From: Streptomyces echinatus
GTDB lineage: Bacteria; Actinomycetota; Actinomycetes; Streptomycetales; Streptomycetaceae
Reading direction: 5' to 3'
Assembly (NCBI RefSeq): GCF_014203595.1
Contig: NZ_JACHJK010000001.1
Location: 966,766-1,030,765 of the forward strand
Length of the DNA stretch: 64,000 bases
In this document: one piece after another, positions 34,716 to 43,376 of the stretch
Numbering within the stretch: the stretch's first letter is position 1
Layout: every line of letters begins with the position of its first letter
Position numbers and translations under genes: made by a program
The notes under the pieces: model-generated
Database searches by the model: none
Told to the model about the DNA's origin: nothing
Seen by the model: only the letters and a program-made list of their open reading frames with translations

Positions 34716-36752
34716 ATGGCCCACCGTGCACACCGCTGGAGAGCGGCCGGCGTCACCGCCGCCGCAACCGGACTGATATCGCTCGGGCTCGCCGCGCCGC
34801 AGGCGTCGGCGGCGGGCGAGCCGCGCGTCGACCTCAGGGTGCTGGTCGTCGACGACGGCGCGGGACCCGTCGGGGCGATCACCGCCCAGCTGAGGAGCGA
34901 GGGAATCCCGTACACCACCGTCGACCTGGAGGACTCCGGGCGGCCCACGATCACCGGCGCCTTCCTGAGCGACACCGTCGGCGGCCGGCCCCGGGCGAGG
35001 TTCCAGGGCGTGGTCCTGCCGGACGAGGCCCCGTTCGGGGCGGCCTCGGCCGAGCAGACGGCCCTGGAGGAGTACGAGCGCACGTACGGCATCCCGCAGC
35101 TCGACGCCTACACCTGGGCCCACCCCGGGGTCGGGCTCGACTACACCGACCGCGACGGGTACGCCGGCCCGCTGGACGGGCGCACCGCGAACGTCACCGC
35201 GGCCGGCCGGGCGGGCCCCTTCGGCTATCTGCGGGGCCCCTTCTCCTTCGAGGACAACTCGCCCTCGGTCGACGAGAGTTACGGCTTCGTCGCCCAGCCC
35301 CGCGCCGGCTTCACCAGCTATGTCGACACCCCCGTGCCCGGCGGCACCGGAGCCGGCAGCCTGCTCGGCGAGTACGCCCACGACGGCCGCCGCGAGCTGG
35401 TGGTGACCTTCGCCCACAACCAGTACCAGCAGCAGTTCCGGGTGCTGGCCCGCGGCATGGTCGAGTGGCTGACCCAGGGCGTGCACCTCGGGCAGGCCCG
35501 CAACTACTTCGCCGTCCACGTCGACGACGTCTTCGCGTCCGACGCCCGCTGGGACGCCGAGCGCAACTGCACCCCGGGCGACATCGACTGCGCGGGCGGC
35601 GGCGACGACACCGGCACGCCGATCCGGATGACCGCGGCCGACGCCCAGTACCTGGCCTCCTGGCAGCGCGGCCACGGCCTCACCCTGGACCTGGTCTTCA
35701 ACGCGGGCGCCGGCGAGGAGTGGAAGGCGGAGCACGGCGGCACGGACGCCCTGACCGGGCAACTGCTCGCGGACAAGGCGCAGTACCGGTGGGTCAACCA
35801 CACCTACACCCACCCGTTCCTCGGCTGTGTCCAGGACGTGACGACCGTGCCGTGGAGCTGCGCGAAGAACGCCGACGGATCGACGAAGTGGGTCAGCCGC
35901 TCCGACATCTCCGGGCAGATCTCCGACAACTACTCCTGGGCGCTCCTGCACGGTCTGTCCGTCGACCCCGGCGAGCTGGTCACCGGCGAGCACTCGGGCC
36001 TGAAGACCCTGCCGCAGCAGCCGCAGGACAATCCCAACCTGGGGCCGGCCCTCGCCGCGAACGGCGTGAAGTGGACCGCCTCGGACAACTCCCGCGAGTC
36101 CGCGCAGCGGGCCGTGGGCAGCGGGGCGCTCACCGTGCCGCGCTACCCGATGAACGTGTACTACAACACCGGCACCAGGGCCGAGATGGCCGACGAGTAC
36201 AACTGGATCTACACGTCCAGGGCGGACGGCGGCAGCGGGGTCTGCGAGGACAACCCGGCCTCGACCTGCCTGGCCGAGCCGCTGGACACCGCCACCGGCT
36301 ACGTCGACCACATCGTCCCGAACGAGGCGCACACCGACCTCGGGCACGTGCTGGGCAACGACCCGCGCCCGCACTACGTCCACCAGTCCAACCTGGCCGA
36401 GGACCGCGTGCTGTACCCGGTGCTGGACCGTGTGCTGGCCGACTACCAGGCGCTGTTCGCCGACAGCGCCCCGATCGTCAACCTGCGTCAGAGCGCCATC
36501 GGCGCCGAGCTGCAGAACCGGGCGAAGTGGCAGACCGCGCTCGACGCCGGCAAGGTCACGGCCTACCGGATCGGCAACACCGTGACGGTCGGCGCACCGT
36601 CCGGAACGAAGATCCCGGTGACCGCTCCGGAGGGAACGCGGCAGCAGCAGGTGCTGGGCACGACCGCCTTCGGCACGGCGTACGCCGGCGAGCGCTCGGA
36701 CTGGGCGGCCCCCGGCCTGCTCCAGACCGCGCTCACGCTGAAACTGCCGTAG
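34716..36752 (+). CDS. Secreted NodB-fold polysaccharide deacetylase-like protein (CE18/Agd3-like)
   Basis: A 678-aa exported protein with a signal peptide ending near AQASA-A (about 32). The middle carries NodB deacetylase-like motifs: the metal/base Asp pair in HVDDVF (Asp270, Asp271) and an H-x3-H metal pair in NHTYTHPF (His362, His366). The N-terminal 200 residues form a separate beta-rich, possibly carbohydrate-binding region. This layout resembles Agd3, the Aspergillus galactosaminogalactan deacetylase (family CE18 with CBM87). It may deacetylate an amino-sugar polymer in the wall or matrix. No polymer-synthesis genes lie nearby. A GGGGGAGGAA site supports the start. Confidence 0.72.
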   Translation: MAHRAHRWRAAGVTAAATGLISLGLAAPQASAAGEPRVDLRVLVVDDGAGPVGAITAQLRSEGIPYTTVDLEDSGRPTITGAFLSDTVGGRPRARFQGVVLPDEAPFGAASAEQTALEEYERTYGIPQLDAYTWAHPGVGLDYTDRDGYAGPLDGRTANVTAAGRAGPFGYLRGPFSFEDNSPSVDESYGFVAQPRAGFTSYVDTPVPGGTGAGSLLGEYAHDGRRELVVTFAHNQYQQQFRVLARGMVEWLTQGVHLGQARNYFAVHVDDVFASDARWDAERNCTPGDIDCAGGGDDTGTPIRMTAADAQYLASWQRGHGLTLDLVFNAGAGEEWKAEHGGTDALTGQLLADKAQYRWVNHTYTHPFLGCVQDVTTVPWSCAKNADGSTKWVSRSDISGQISDNYSWALLHGLSVDPGELVTGEHSGLKTLPQQPQDNPNLGPALAANGVKWTASDNSRESAQRAVGSGALTVPRYPMNVYYNTGTRAEMADEYNWIYTSRADGGSGVCEDNPASTCLAEPLDTATGYVDHIVPNEAHTDLGHVLGNDPRPHYVHQSNLAEDRVLYPVLDRVLADYQALFADSAPIVNLRQSAIGAELQNRAKWQTALDAGKVTAYRIGNTVTVGAPSGTKIPVTAPEGTRQQQVLGTTAFGTAYAGERSDWAAPGLLQTALTLKLP

Positions 36753-36787
36753 AGGGCCGCGGGGGGCTGCGGGCCGGCCTGAGCGTG

Positions 36788-36840
36788 ACGGTGCGTCGTG
36801 GCCGGGCGCGCGGTGCCCCGCGCCCCTTCGGGGGCGTGCC
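36788..36840. repeat. Dispersed GC-rich intergenic repeat, copy A
   Basis: A stretch beginning GGTGCGTCGTGGCCGGGCG and ending CCCCGCGCCCCTTCGGGGGCG. It closely matches copy B at 50407-50455 and in part copy C at 60805-60935. It lies between the convergent deacetylase-like and cobS genes; its hairpin end may act as a terminator. Confidence 0.65.
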
Positions 36841-36842
36841 TG

Positions 36843-37628
36843 TCAGTGGCCGAGGGACAGCAGGACGAGGGTGGTGGTTGCGGCTGTTTCCGCGAGGGCG
36901 CCGAACACGTCGCCGGTGATCCCGCCGAACCGCCGGACGCAGTGGCGCAGGAGCAGTTCGGCGACGGTGACGGCGGCGGCCACCGCGACGGCGGTGCGCG
37001 CCCCGTCGTACCGGCCGAGGCCGGCGGCCGCCGCCCCGGCCACCGCCACCGCTCCGGCCGCCAGCCCCAGCGCGGCGGCCCTCGGGACCACCCCGGCCAC
37101 CGCCGCCCCGAGTCCCTCCGGGCGGGCGGCCGGCACCCCGGCCCGGGCGGCCAGGGTGAGCGCCAGCCGGGCCGCGACCGCCGAGGCCACGGCGGCCACC
37201 GCGCCCCGCGCCCAGGAGGCGTCGTAGAGCTGCGCCAGCACCGCCACCTGGGCCAGCAGCACCAGGACGAGGGTGAGCACGCCGAACGGCCCGATGTCCG
37301 ACTGCTTCATGATCCTGAGCGCGTCCTCGGCGGGCTTGCCGCTGCCCAGCCCGTCCGCGGTGTCGGCGAGCCCGTCGAGATGCAGCCCCCGGGTGAGCGC
37401 GGCGGGTACGGCCACCGAGGCGACCGCGGCGAGCAGCGGACCGGCGCCGCCGAGGAGCAGCAGCAGGCCGAGCCCGGCCGCCGAGCCGCCGACGACCAGT
37501 CCGGCCGCCGGGGCGCACAGCATCCCGGCACGCGCGGCCTCCCGGTCCCAGCGGTGCACCCGGACGGGCAGCACGGTGAGCGTGCCGAAGGCGAAGCGAA
37601 GACCGTCGTGAGCGGAGGACTTGAGCAC
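36843..37628 (-). CDS. cobS: Adenosylcobinamide-GDP ribazoletransferase (cobalamin synthase)
   Basis: A 261-aa integral membrane enzyme that joins adenosylcobinamide-GDP and alpha-ribazole, the last assembly step of adenosylcobalamin. The family motif HLDGLADTADGLGSGKPAEDALRIMKQSDIGPFG is intact, with acidic Mg-binding residues, and six or so hydrophobic helices follow. The GTG at 37628 begins VLKSSAHDGLRFAFGTLTVLPV, the usual start. cobT and the CobU fusion gene lie 3.5 and 5.7 kb upstream on the same strand, making a scattered late-cobalamin locus. Confidence 0.95.
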   Translation of the reverse strand: MLKSSAHDGLRFAFGTLTVLPVRVHRWDREAARAGMLCAPAAGLVVGGSAAGLGLLLLLGGAGPLLAAVASVAVPAALTRGLHLDGLADTADGLGSGKPAEDALRIMKQSDIGPFGVLTLVLVLLAQVAVLAQLYDASWARGAVAAVASAVAARLALTLAARAGVPAARPEGLGAAVAGVVPRAAALGLAAGAVAVAGAAAAGLGRYDGARTAVAVAAAVTVAELLLRHCVRRFGGITGDVFGALAETAATTTLVLLSLGH

Positions 37629-37711
37629 CGGCGCAGGTTACCCGGCGCTTCCCGGGCCCTCCCGTGCCCGGGAAGGAGGCCCCCTCCCGCACCTGGGGAT
37701 AAGGTGCGCAT

Positions 37712-38476
37712 ATGGGGCACTGGTGGGTGCGCAACATCGTCGAGCCGGGCAAGCTCCCGCTGTTGCTCGCTCTCGCCGCCTTCGTGCTGACCTTCGTCGT
37801 CACCCGGGTCATCACCCGCCTGATCCGGGCCGGGAAGGGCCCGTTCGGCAACGTCGAGGCGGGCGGGCTGCACATCCACCACGTCGTCCCCGGGGTCGTC
37901 CTCACCGTCGTCGGCGGCTTCGGCGCGGTCGCCAGCGACCGGCACGGCGTCGGCGCGCCCGTCTCGGCCGTGCTCTTCGGCGTGGGCGCGGGCCTCGTCC
38001 TGGACGAGTTCGCGCTGATCCTCCACCTCCAGGACGTCTACTGGACCGCGGAGGGCCGCAAGAGCGTCGAGGTCGTCGTGCTCACCGTCGCCCTCGTCGG
38101 ACTGCTGCTCGCCGGGTTCGCCCCGTTCGGCGTCGACGACCTGACGCAGGAGGAACTGCAGGACCGCGGCGGCGCCATCGCCACCATCGCCGGGAACTTC
38201 GTCTTCGCGCTCGTCGCCCTCGGCAAGGGCAAGACGCGCATCGCGCTCTTCGGGGCGATCGTGCCGCTGGTCGCGTTCGTCGGCGCGGTCCGGCTCGCCC
38301 GCCCCGGCTCCCCGTGGGCCCGCCGCTTCTACGGCCGCCGCCCCCGCGCCCGCGCCAGGGCCGCCCTGCGCGCCTACCGGCACGACCGCCGCTGGGCCGG
38401 GCCGCGCCGCGCCGTTCAGGACTGGATCGGCGGCAAGCCCGACCCCCGGCCGGCGCGCCTGCCCGGCCACCGGTGA
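37712..38476 (+). CDS. Integral membrane protein, unknown function
   Basis: A 254-aa protein with about six hydrophobic helices (from LPLLLALAAFVLTFVVTRVI on), a conserved-looking GGLHIHHVVPGVVL segment with three His at about 53-57, and a basic C-terminal tail. Actinobacterial relatives are annotated only as membrane proteins. The His cluster at a membrane edge could bind metal. The last 61 bases overlap the 3' end of the convergent rhomboid-like gene on the other strand. Confidence 0.8.
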   Translation: MGHWWVRNIVEPGKLPLLLALAAFVLTFVVTRVITRLIRAGKGPFGNVEAGGLHIHHVVPGVVLTVVGGFGAVASDRHGVGAPVSAVLFGVGAGLVLDEFALILHLQDVYWTAEGRKSVEVVVLTVALVGLLLAGFAPFGVDDLTQEELQDRGGAIATIAGNFVFALVALGKGKTRIALFGAIVPLVAFVGAVRLARPGSPWARRFYGRRPRARARAALRAYRHDRRWAGPRRAVQDWIGGKPDPRPARLPGHR

Positions 38477-39153
38477 CCGCGCGCGGGGCCCGGCCGGCTC
38501 ACTGACCGGTGCCGCGCCGCCGCCACGAGGCACAGCACCCCGACGGCCATCAGCGCGGCCAGGTGCTCCTTGCCCGCCAGGTTCTCCTTCACCAGCACCT
38601 CGACGACCATCGCCAGCGTGACCGCGCCCGCCGTCACATAGGCGCCGTACCGCCAGCCCACGAACACCGCGAGTCCCACGACCGCGGCCGACGGGCCGGT
38701 GTCCACCACCTGGGCGTCGGTCCACGGCAGCCCGAACGGGGCATGCGGGCCGAGGGTGATCCCGAGGCGCGCGTACAGGGTTCCGGCGAGCGTGGCGAGG
38801 TAGGCGATGGCCAGCGTCCGCCACCAGCCGAGGCACAGCTCGGCGATCCCGAACACCAGCAGGATCTGTACCAGCGCCCCCCACACCGGCAGGTCCAGCG
38901 CGGGCACGAACAGCGACAGGGGAGTGCGCAGCAGGGCCGGCCCCAGCGGGTCCGCGGCCCGTACCGCACCCAGGTCCTGGACGGGCTGGTAGCCCCAGGG
39001 CTGGTTCTGCACGTACTGGAGGAGGGCCGTCAGGGCGACCCCTGCGAGCGTCATCGGGACCGCCGGCAGCCCGCGCCGGCGCAGGGGTTCGCGCACGGCG
39101 GCGTACAGCGGCCCCCACTCGGCTCGGGCCCAGCGGGCGAGCGTTCCCCTCAC
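38416..39153 (-). CDS. Rhomboid-like integral membrane protein
   Basis: A 245-aa protein with about six transmembrane helices. The segment DTGPSAAVVGLAVF contains a Ser in a GPSA context like the GxSG of rhomboid proteases, and a later His lies in AGKEHLAAL; the overall size and spacing agree with a rhomboid fold. The catalytic pair is not fully convincing, so it may be an inactive relative. It lies 21 bases downstream of the acyltransferase gene on the same strand and is probably co-transcribed. Its end overlaps the convergent gene. Confidence 0.72.
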   Translation of the reverse strand: MRGTLARWARAEWGPLYAAVREPLRRRGLPAVPMTLAGVALTALLQYVQNQPWGYQPVQDLGAVRAADPLGPALLRTPLSLFVPALDLPVWGALVQILLVFGIAELCLGWWRTLAIAYLATLAGTLYARLGITLGPHAPFGLPWTDAQVVDTGPSAAVVGLAVFVGWRYGAYVTAGAVTLAMVVEVLVKENLAGKEHLAALMAVGVLCLVAAARHRSVSRPGPARGHRWPGRRAGRGSGLPPIQS

Positions 39154-39174
39154 GTGTTCCTCATCCCCGTACGG

Positions 39175-40971
39175 TCAACGATGTGTGTCCAGGTGCCTGC
39201 GGTGCAGCCACTTCGGCAGTCCCGGCGCCTCCAGGAAGCCCTCCGCGCGGGCCGAGGCGAGGCCGATGCGCGGCAGGTCCCCGCTCTTCTCGAAGAGCAG
39301 GAACCGTGGCTCCCAGATGGGCCGGTACTTCGCGTTGGCGCGGTAGAGCGACTCGATCTGCCACCAGCGGGAGAAGAAGCTGAGCAGCGACCGCCACAGC
39401 CTCAGCACCGGTCCGGCTCCGAGGCGCGCGCCACGTTCGAAGACCGATCTGAACATCGCGAAGTTGAGTGAGACCTGCGTGATCCCGATCTCGCGGGCCC
39501 GCCGCAGCAGCTCGATGACCATGAACTCCATCAGCCCGTTGTCGGAGTCCCGGTCGCGCCGCATGAGGTCCAGGGACAGCCCGTACGGTCCCCACGGCAC
39601 GAAGGACAGCAGCGCCCGCAGCCGTCCCTCGCCGTCCGTGCACTCCAGCATCACGCACCGGCCGTCCTCGGGGTCCCCGAGCCGGCCGAGCGCCATGCTG
39701 AAACCGCGCTCGGTGGCGCCGTCGCGCCAGTCGTCGGCGCGCTCGACGAGGTACGCCATCCGGTCCGCCGGGATGTCCTCGTGCCGCCGGACGCGCACCT
39801 CGTACCCGGCCCGTTTCACCCGGTTGTACGCCTGCCGGACGGTGCGCATCGCCCGCCCCTCCAGCGTGAACTCGGCGACCTCCACGATCGCCTCGTCCCC
39901 GAGCTCCAGCGCGTCCAGACCGTGCCGGGCGTACACCGTCCCGGCCTCCTCGCCCGCGCCCATCACCGCCGGGATCCAGCCGTGCGCCCGCGCCTCGGCC
40001 AGCCAGGGCGCGATCGCCCCCGGCCAGGCCTCCGGGTCGCCGAGCGGATCCCCGGACGCCAGGCTCACCCCGCCGACGACCCGGTAGGCGACGGCGGCCT
40101 TCCCGGTCGGCGACCACACCACGCTCTTCTCCCGGCGCAGCGCGAAGTAGCCGAGCGAGTCGCGCTCCCCGTGCCGCTCCAGCAGCGCCCGCAGCCGCTT
40201 CTCGTCGTCCACGGTGAGCGGGTCGACGGCGCGGCGGGAGCGGAAGGCGGCGTAGAGGACGGCGAGGACGAGGACCGTACTGAGCACGTTGACGGCCACG
40301 TTGGCCCAGTTGGGCGGGTCGATCCCGGGGAAGCGGGACTCCTCGGCCGCGACGGAGATCAGCCGCAGGGTGCCGTAGTGCCAGCGCTCCGCGAAGGTCG
40401 AGCGGGCCGCGTCCGGCGCCTGGTCGGTGACCGTCACCAGCAGCCCGGCCAGCAGGCTCGCGGCCAGGCCGCCGCCGACGGCCACCGTGGCCGCGAGCCG
40501 GGGGTTGGACCGGTCGCCCTTGGCGTAGAACTCGCGGCGGCCGACGAGCAGCGCGCCCACGAAGGCGGCCGTCAGCGCCAGCGAGATCCAGTTCTGCCCG
40601 TACCGCCGGATCTCCGGGAACGCCATGGCGAACGCGAGCAGGGCCAGGAAGAGGCCGCTCGTCACCAGGTTCAGGATCCACGCGGCCCGCTTCCGGCGGC
40701 GCATGGTGATGGCGAGGAAGGCGGTGAACACGCCGGAGGCGAAGCCGGCCGTCAGCAGGTACGGCGTGAAGAAGTCGTCCTGGTTGTGCCGGCGCACGTC
40801 CTGGCCGAGCGAGACCCACACCGCGCTGAGGAAGTTGATGAAGGCGACGGTCCGCAGGTACCAGACGGCGAAGGCGGCGGCCCTCCGGGAAGCCCCGGCG
40901 GCCCGCCGCCCCCGCCCGCCCGTCCGCTCGGCCCCGGCACAGCGCGCCACGGCAATTCGGGCATCTCCCAT
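39175..40971 (-). CDS. MprF/LysX-type phosphatidylglycerol lysyltransferase domain protein
   Basis: A 598-aa membrane protein with a basic N-terminus, about six transmembrane helices (35-240) and a C-terminal cytoplasmic DUF2156 domain (about 255-570) with the GNAT-like folds of MprF and LysX (YRVVGGVSLASGDPLGD, DNGLMEFMVIELLRRAREIGITQVSLNFAMFRSVF). Family members transfer an amino acid from tRNA to phosphatidylglycerol, altering surface charge. The number of helices is lower than in MprF with flippase, so this is the synthase type. The rhomboid-like gene follows closely. Confidence 0.88.
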   Translation of the reverse strand: MGDARIAVARCAGAERTGGRGRRAAGASRRAAAFAVWYLRTVAFINFLSAVWVSLGQDVRRHNQDDFFTPYLLTAGFASGVFTAFLAITMRRRKRAAWILNLVTSGLFLALLAFAMAFPEIRRYGQNWISLALTAAFVGALLVGRREFYAKGDRSNPRLAATVAVGGGLAASLLAGLLVTVTDQAPDAARSTFAERWHYGTLRLISVAAEESRFPGIDPPNWANVAVNVLSTVLVLAVLYAAFRSRRAVDPLTVDDEKRLRALLERHGERDSLGYFALRREKSVVWSPTGKAAVAYRVVGGVSLASGDPLGDPEAWPGAIAPWLAEARAHGWIPAVMGAGEEAGTVYARHGLDALELGDEAIVEVAEFTLEGRAMRTVRQAYNRVKRAGYEVRVRRHEDIPADRMAYLVERADDWRDGATERGFSMALGRLGDPEDGRCVMLECTDGEGRLRALLSFVPWGPYGLSLDLMRRDRDSDNGLMEFMVIELLRRAREIGITQVSLNFAMFRSVFERGARLGAGPVLRLWRSLLSFFSRWWQIESLYRANAKYRPIWEPRFLLFEKSGDLPRIGLASARAEGFLEAPGLPKWLHRRHLDTHR

Positions 40972-41110
40972 AGCCCAGGATCATATGGGCGCAACCCCAA
41001 CGAACCCCGCTATTCCCCCGCCCTGCCCAAGCCGCCCCCCACCGGACACCGCCGCCGCCCCACGCTTCCCCGACGGCGCGCCCCGGCGGTCTCGAACCGG
41101 TCGGGGTGTT

Positions 41111-42205
41111 CTACTCCGTGTTCTCCTCCGGGCCCTTCTCGGTCTCCGGCGTTTCGGGCTCCGGGGTCTCCGGCAGCTCCGCTGCCAGCGCGGCGGCGGC
41201 TCGCACCAGGGGCAGCGCCAGCAGCGCGCCGACGCCCTCGCCGACCCTCACCCCCTGCTCCAGCAGCGGTTCGAGGGCCATCCGGTCCAGCGCCTTCGCC
41301 TGCCCCGGCTCCCCGCTGTCGTGCCCGGCCAGCCACCAGTCCGGCGCCCGGAACGCGACCCGCTGGGCGACCAGCGCGCACGCGGCGGCCACGACCCCGT
41401 CGAGCAGCACCGGCAGCTTCCGCACCGAGCACTGCAGCAGGAACCCGGTCATCGCCGCGATGTCCGCCCCGCCCACCGCCGCCAGCAGCCGCAGCTGGTC
41501 CCCGAGCACCGGCCGGGCCCGCCGCAGCGCGTCCCGGATCGCCGCGCACTTGCGCATCCAGGTCAGGTCGTCGATCGCGAGCCCGCCCCGCCCGGTGACC
41601 ACGGACGCGTCCGTGCCGCACAGCGCGGCGATCAGCACCGCCGCCGGCGTGGTCCCGCCCACGCTGACATCGCCGAGCACCACCAGATCGGTCCCCGAGT
41701 CGGCCTCCTCGTCGGCGACGGCGACACCGGCCCGCAGAGCGGCCTCCGCCTCCTCCAGGGTGAGCGCGTCCTCGATGTCGATCCGGCCGCTGCCCCGCCG
41801 CACCCGGTGCCGCACCACGTCCTTCGGCAGCGTCTCCGGATCGCAGTCCAGGGCCATGTCCACGACCCGTACCGGAACCTCCAGCCGGCGCGCGAGCACC
41901 GCCACCGGGCTCTCACCCTCCAGCACCGCCCGCACCAGCCGCTCCGCGCCGCCCGCCGGACGCGCCGAGACACCCAGCCCGGCGACACCGTGGTCCCCCG
42001 CGAACAGCACCACCCGCGGCCGCTCGACCGGCCGCACCGGCACGTCACCCCGCGCGGCGGCCAGCCACTCGCCCAGCTCGTCGAGGCGGCCCAGCGCCCC
42101 CGGCGGCACGATCTGGCGCTCCCGCCGGGCTTCGGCGTCACGGCGCACGCCCCCGTCCGGGCGCTCGATCAGATCGGTGAAGTCGTCCAGATTAAGGCTG
42201 CTCAT
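41111..42205 (-). CDS. cobT: Nicotinate-nucleotide--dimethylbenzimidazole phosphoribosyltransferase
   Basis: A 364-aa enzyme making alpha-ribazole phosphate from nicotinate mononucleotide and dimethylbenzimidazole for the lower ligand of cobalamin. Motifs are ERPRVVLFAGDHGVAGLGVSA, the phosphate loop VVLGDVSVGGTTPAAVL and the catalytic Glu in GVRVGEGVGALLALPLVRAA. The C-terminus is Glu/Pro-rich. The ATG at 42205 (MSSLNLDDFTDLIERPDGG) is chosen by homology; only a weak GGCG precedes it, so it may be leaderless. No B12 riboswitch is visible in the 133-bp upstream gap. Confidence 0.95.
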   Translation of the reverse strand: MSSLNLDDFTDLIERPDGGVRRDAEARRERQIVPPGALGRLDELGEWLAAARGDVPVRPVERPRVVLFAGDHGVAGLGVSARPAGGAERLVRAVLEGESPVAVLARRLEVPVRVVDMALDCDPETLPKDVVRHRVRRGSGRIDIEDALTLEEAEAALRAGVAVADEEADSGTDLVVLGDVSVGGTTPAAVLIAALCGTDASVVTGRGGLAIDDLTWMRKCAAIRDALRRARPVLGDQLRLLAAVGGADIAAMTGFLLQCSVRKLPVLLDGVVAAACALVAQRVAFRAPDWWLAGHDSGEPGQAKALDRMALEPLLEQGVRVGEGVGALLALPLVRAAAALAAELPETPEPETPETEKGPEENTE

Positions 42206-42338
42206 TCGCCGAACAGTACCGCCAGCGAACGAACGCTCCCGCGCCACATCGCCACCACACCCCCACGACGTCTTTGCACCCCGGATCGTGATCCCATACG
42301 TTCCGGTTTGCCGCGGAATGTCGCACAGGGAGCCGCCC

Positions 42339-43376
42339 ATGCCGACCACGCCCCTCACCCCGCAGATCACCACCCCCCACGACCCGTTCCAGGAGCCGCG
42401 CCGTGAGACCTGCCCCTGGTGCGGTTCCCGCAGCCTGCGGACCCGGCTGCGCGCGCCCGATCCGCTGCGCCACCGGCCGGGCACGTTCGCCGTCGACGAG
42501 TGCGGCGACTGTGCCCACGCCTTCCAGAACCCCCGGCTCAGCCCGGAGGGATTCGCCTTCTTCCACCGGGACTTCTACGAAAGACAGCTGGAGGAGTTCA
42601 CCGCGCGCGTCCTCTCCCCCCGGGCGGTCCGGCGCCGGCACCGGGCCACGGCCCGGCGTCTGTCGGCGCTGCGCGAGCCGGAGAGCTGGCTGGACGTCGG
42701 CACCGGTCACGCCCGCTTCCCCGAGGCGGCGAAGGAGTTCTTCCCCTACACCAGCTTCGACGGGCTGGACCCGACCGCGCGGGTGGAACAGGCGCTGCTG
42801 GAGGGCCGCGTGGAGGAGGCGCACCGGGGCTATCTGACGACCCCCGGCATGGCGGCCCGCCTGCGCGGCCGCTACGACGTCGTCACCATGTTCCACCACC
42901 TGGAGTACGCGCCCGACCCGCGCGCCGAACTCCGCGCCGCGCTGGCCGTGCTCCGGCCCGGAGGCCACCTGGTCGTCGAAGTCACCGACCCGCGCTGCGC
43001 GTTCGCCACGCTCCTCGGCAGGTGGTGGCTCCCGTACGGCCAGCCCCGTCACCTGCATCTGGTGCCGCGTGCCAACCTGCGGGCGGAGCTGGAGCGCCTC
43101 GGCTGCCCGGTCCTGGTGACGGACCGCACGTCGCCGCACGTCCCGTACGACCTGACGGCCGCCCTCACCCTGTCCCTGGCCCACGCCCACCCGCTCGTCC
43201 AGCTGGCGGCGACACCCCTCCTGGACCTGGCCTGGGGTCTGGACCAGGGGTGCGCTCCGCTGTTCCGGCGGACGGGCTTCTCCAACGCGTACCGGATCGT
43301 GGCCCGGAAGAACCCCCGGGTGACCGGATCCCCGGCCCCGCCCGGCACCCGCACCGGGCAACCGGTCAGCCCCTGA
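42339..43376 (+). CDS. SAM-dependent methyltransferase with N-terminal zinc-binding motif
   Basis: A 345-aa protein with a CxxC...CxxC pair at the N-terminus (CPWCGS and CGDC, about 27-52), typical of class I methyltransferases with a zinc ribbon. The SAM motif is WLDVGTGHARFPEAAKEF, and the later GRYDVVTMFHHLEYAPDPRAELRAALAVLRPGGHLVVEV completes the fold. The substrate is unknown. The ATG at 42339 is preferred over one 21 bases upstream because AGGGAG is 6 bases before it. Its 3' end overlaps the convergent CobU fusion gene by 11 bases. Confidence 0.85.
   Translation: MPTTPLTPQITTPHDPFQEPRRETCPWCGSRSLRTRLRAPDPLRHRPGTFAVDECGDCAHAFQNPRLSPEGFAFFHRDFYERQLEEFTARVLSPRAVRRRHRATARRLSALREPESWLDVGTGHARFPEAAKEFFPYTSFDGLDPTARVEQALLEGRVEEAHRGYLTTPGMAARLRGRYDVVTMFHHLEYAPDPRAELRAALAVLRPGGHLVVEVTDPRCAFATLLGRWWLPYGQPRHLHLVPRANLRAELERLGCPVLVTDRTSPHVPYDLTAALTLSLAHAHPLVQLAATPLLDLAWGLDQGCAPLFRRTGFSNAYRIVARKNPRVTGSPAPPGTRTGQPVSP

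Noticed and set aside
42206..42338. Possible cobalamin riboswitch before cobT
   Set aside because: I looked for the B12-box and the long structured leader. The gap is only 133 bp and shared with a divergent gene; upstream of the CobU fusion there are only 78 bases. No box was seen.
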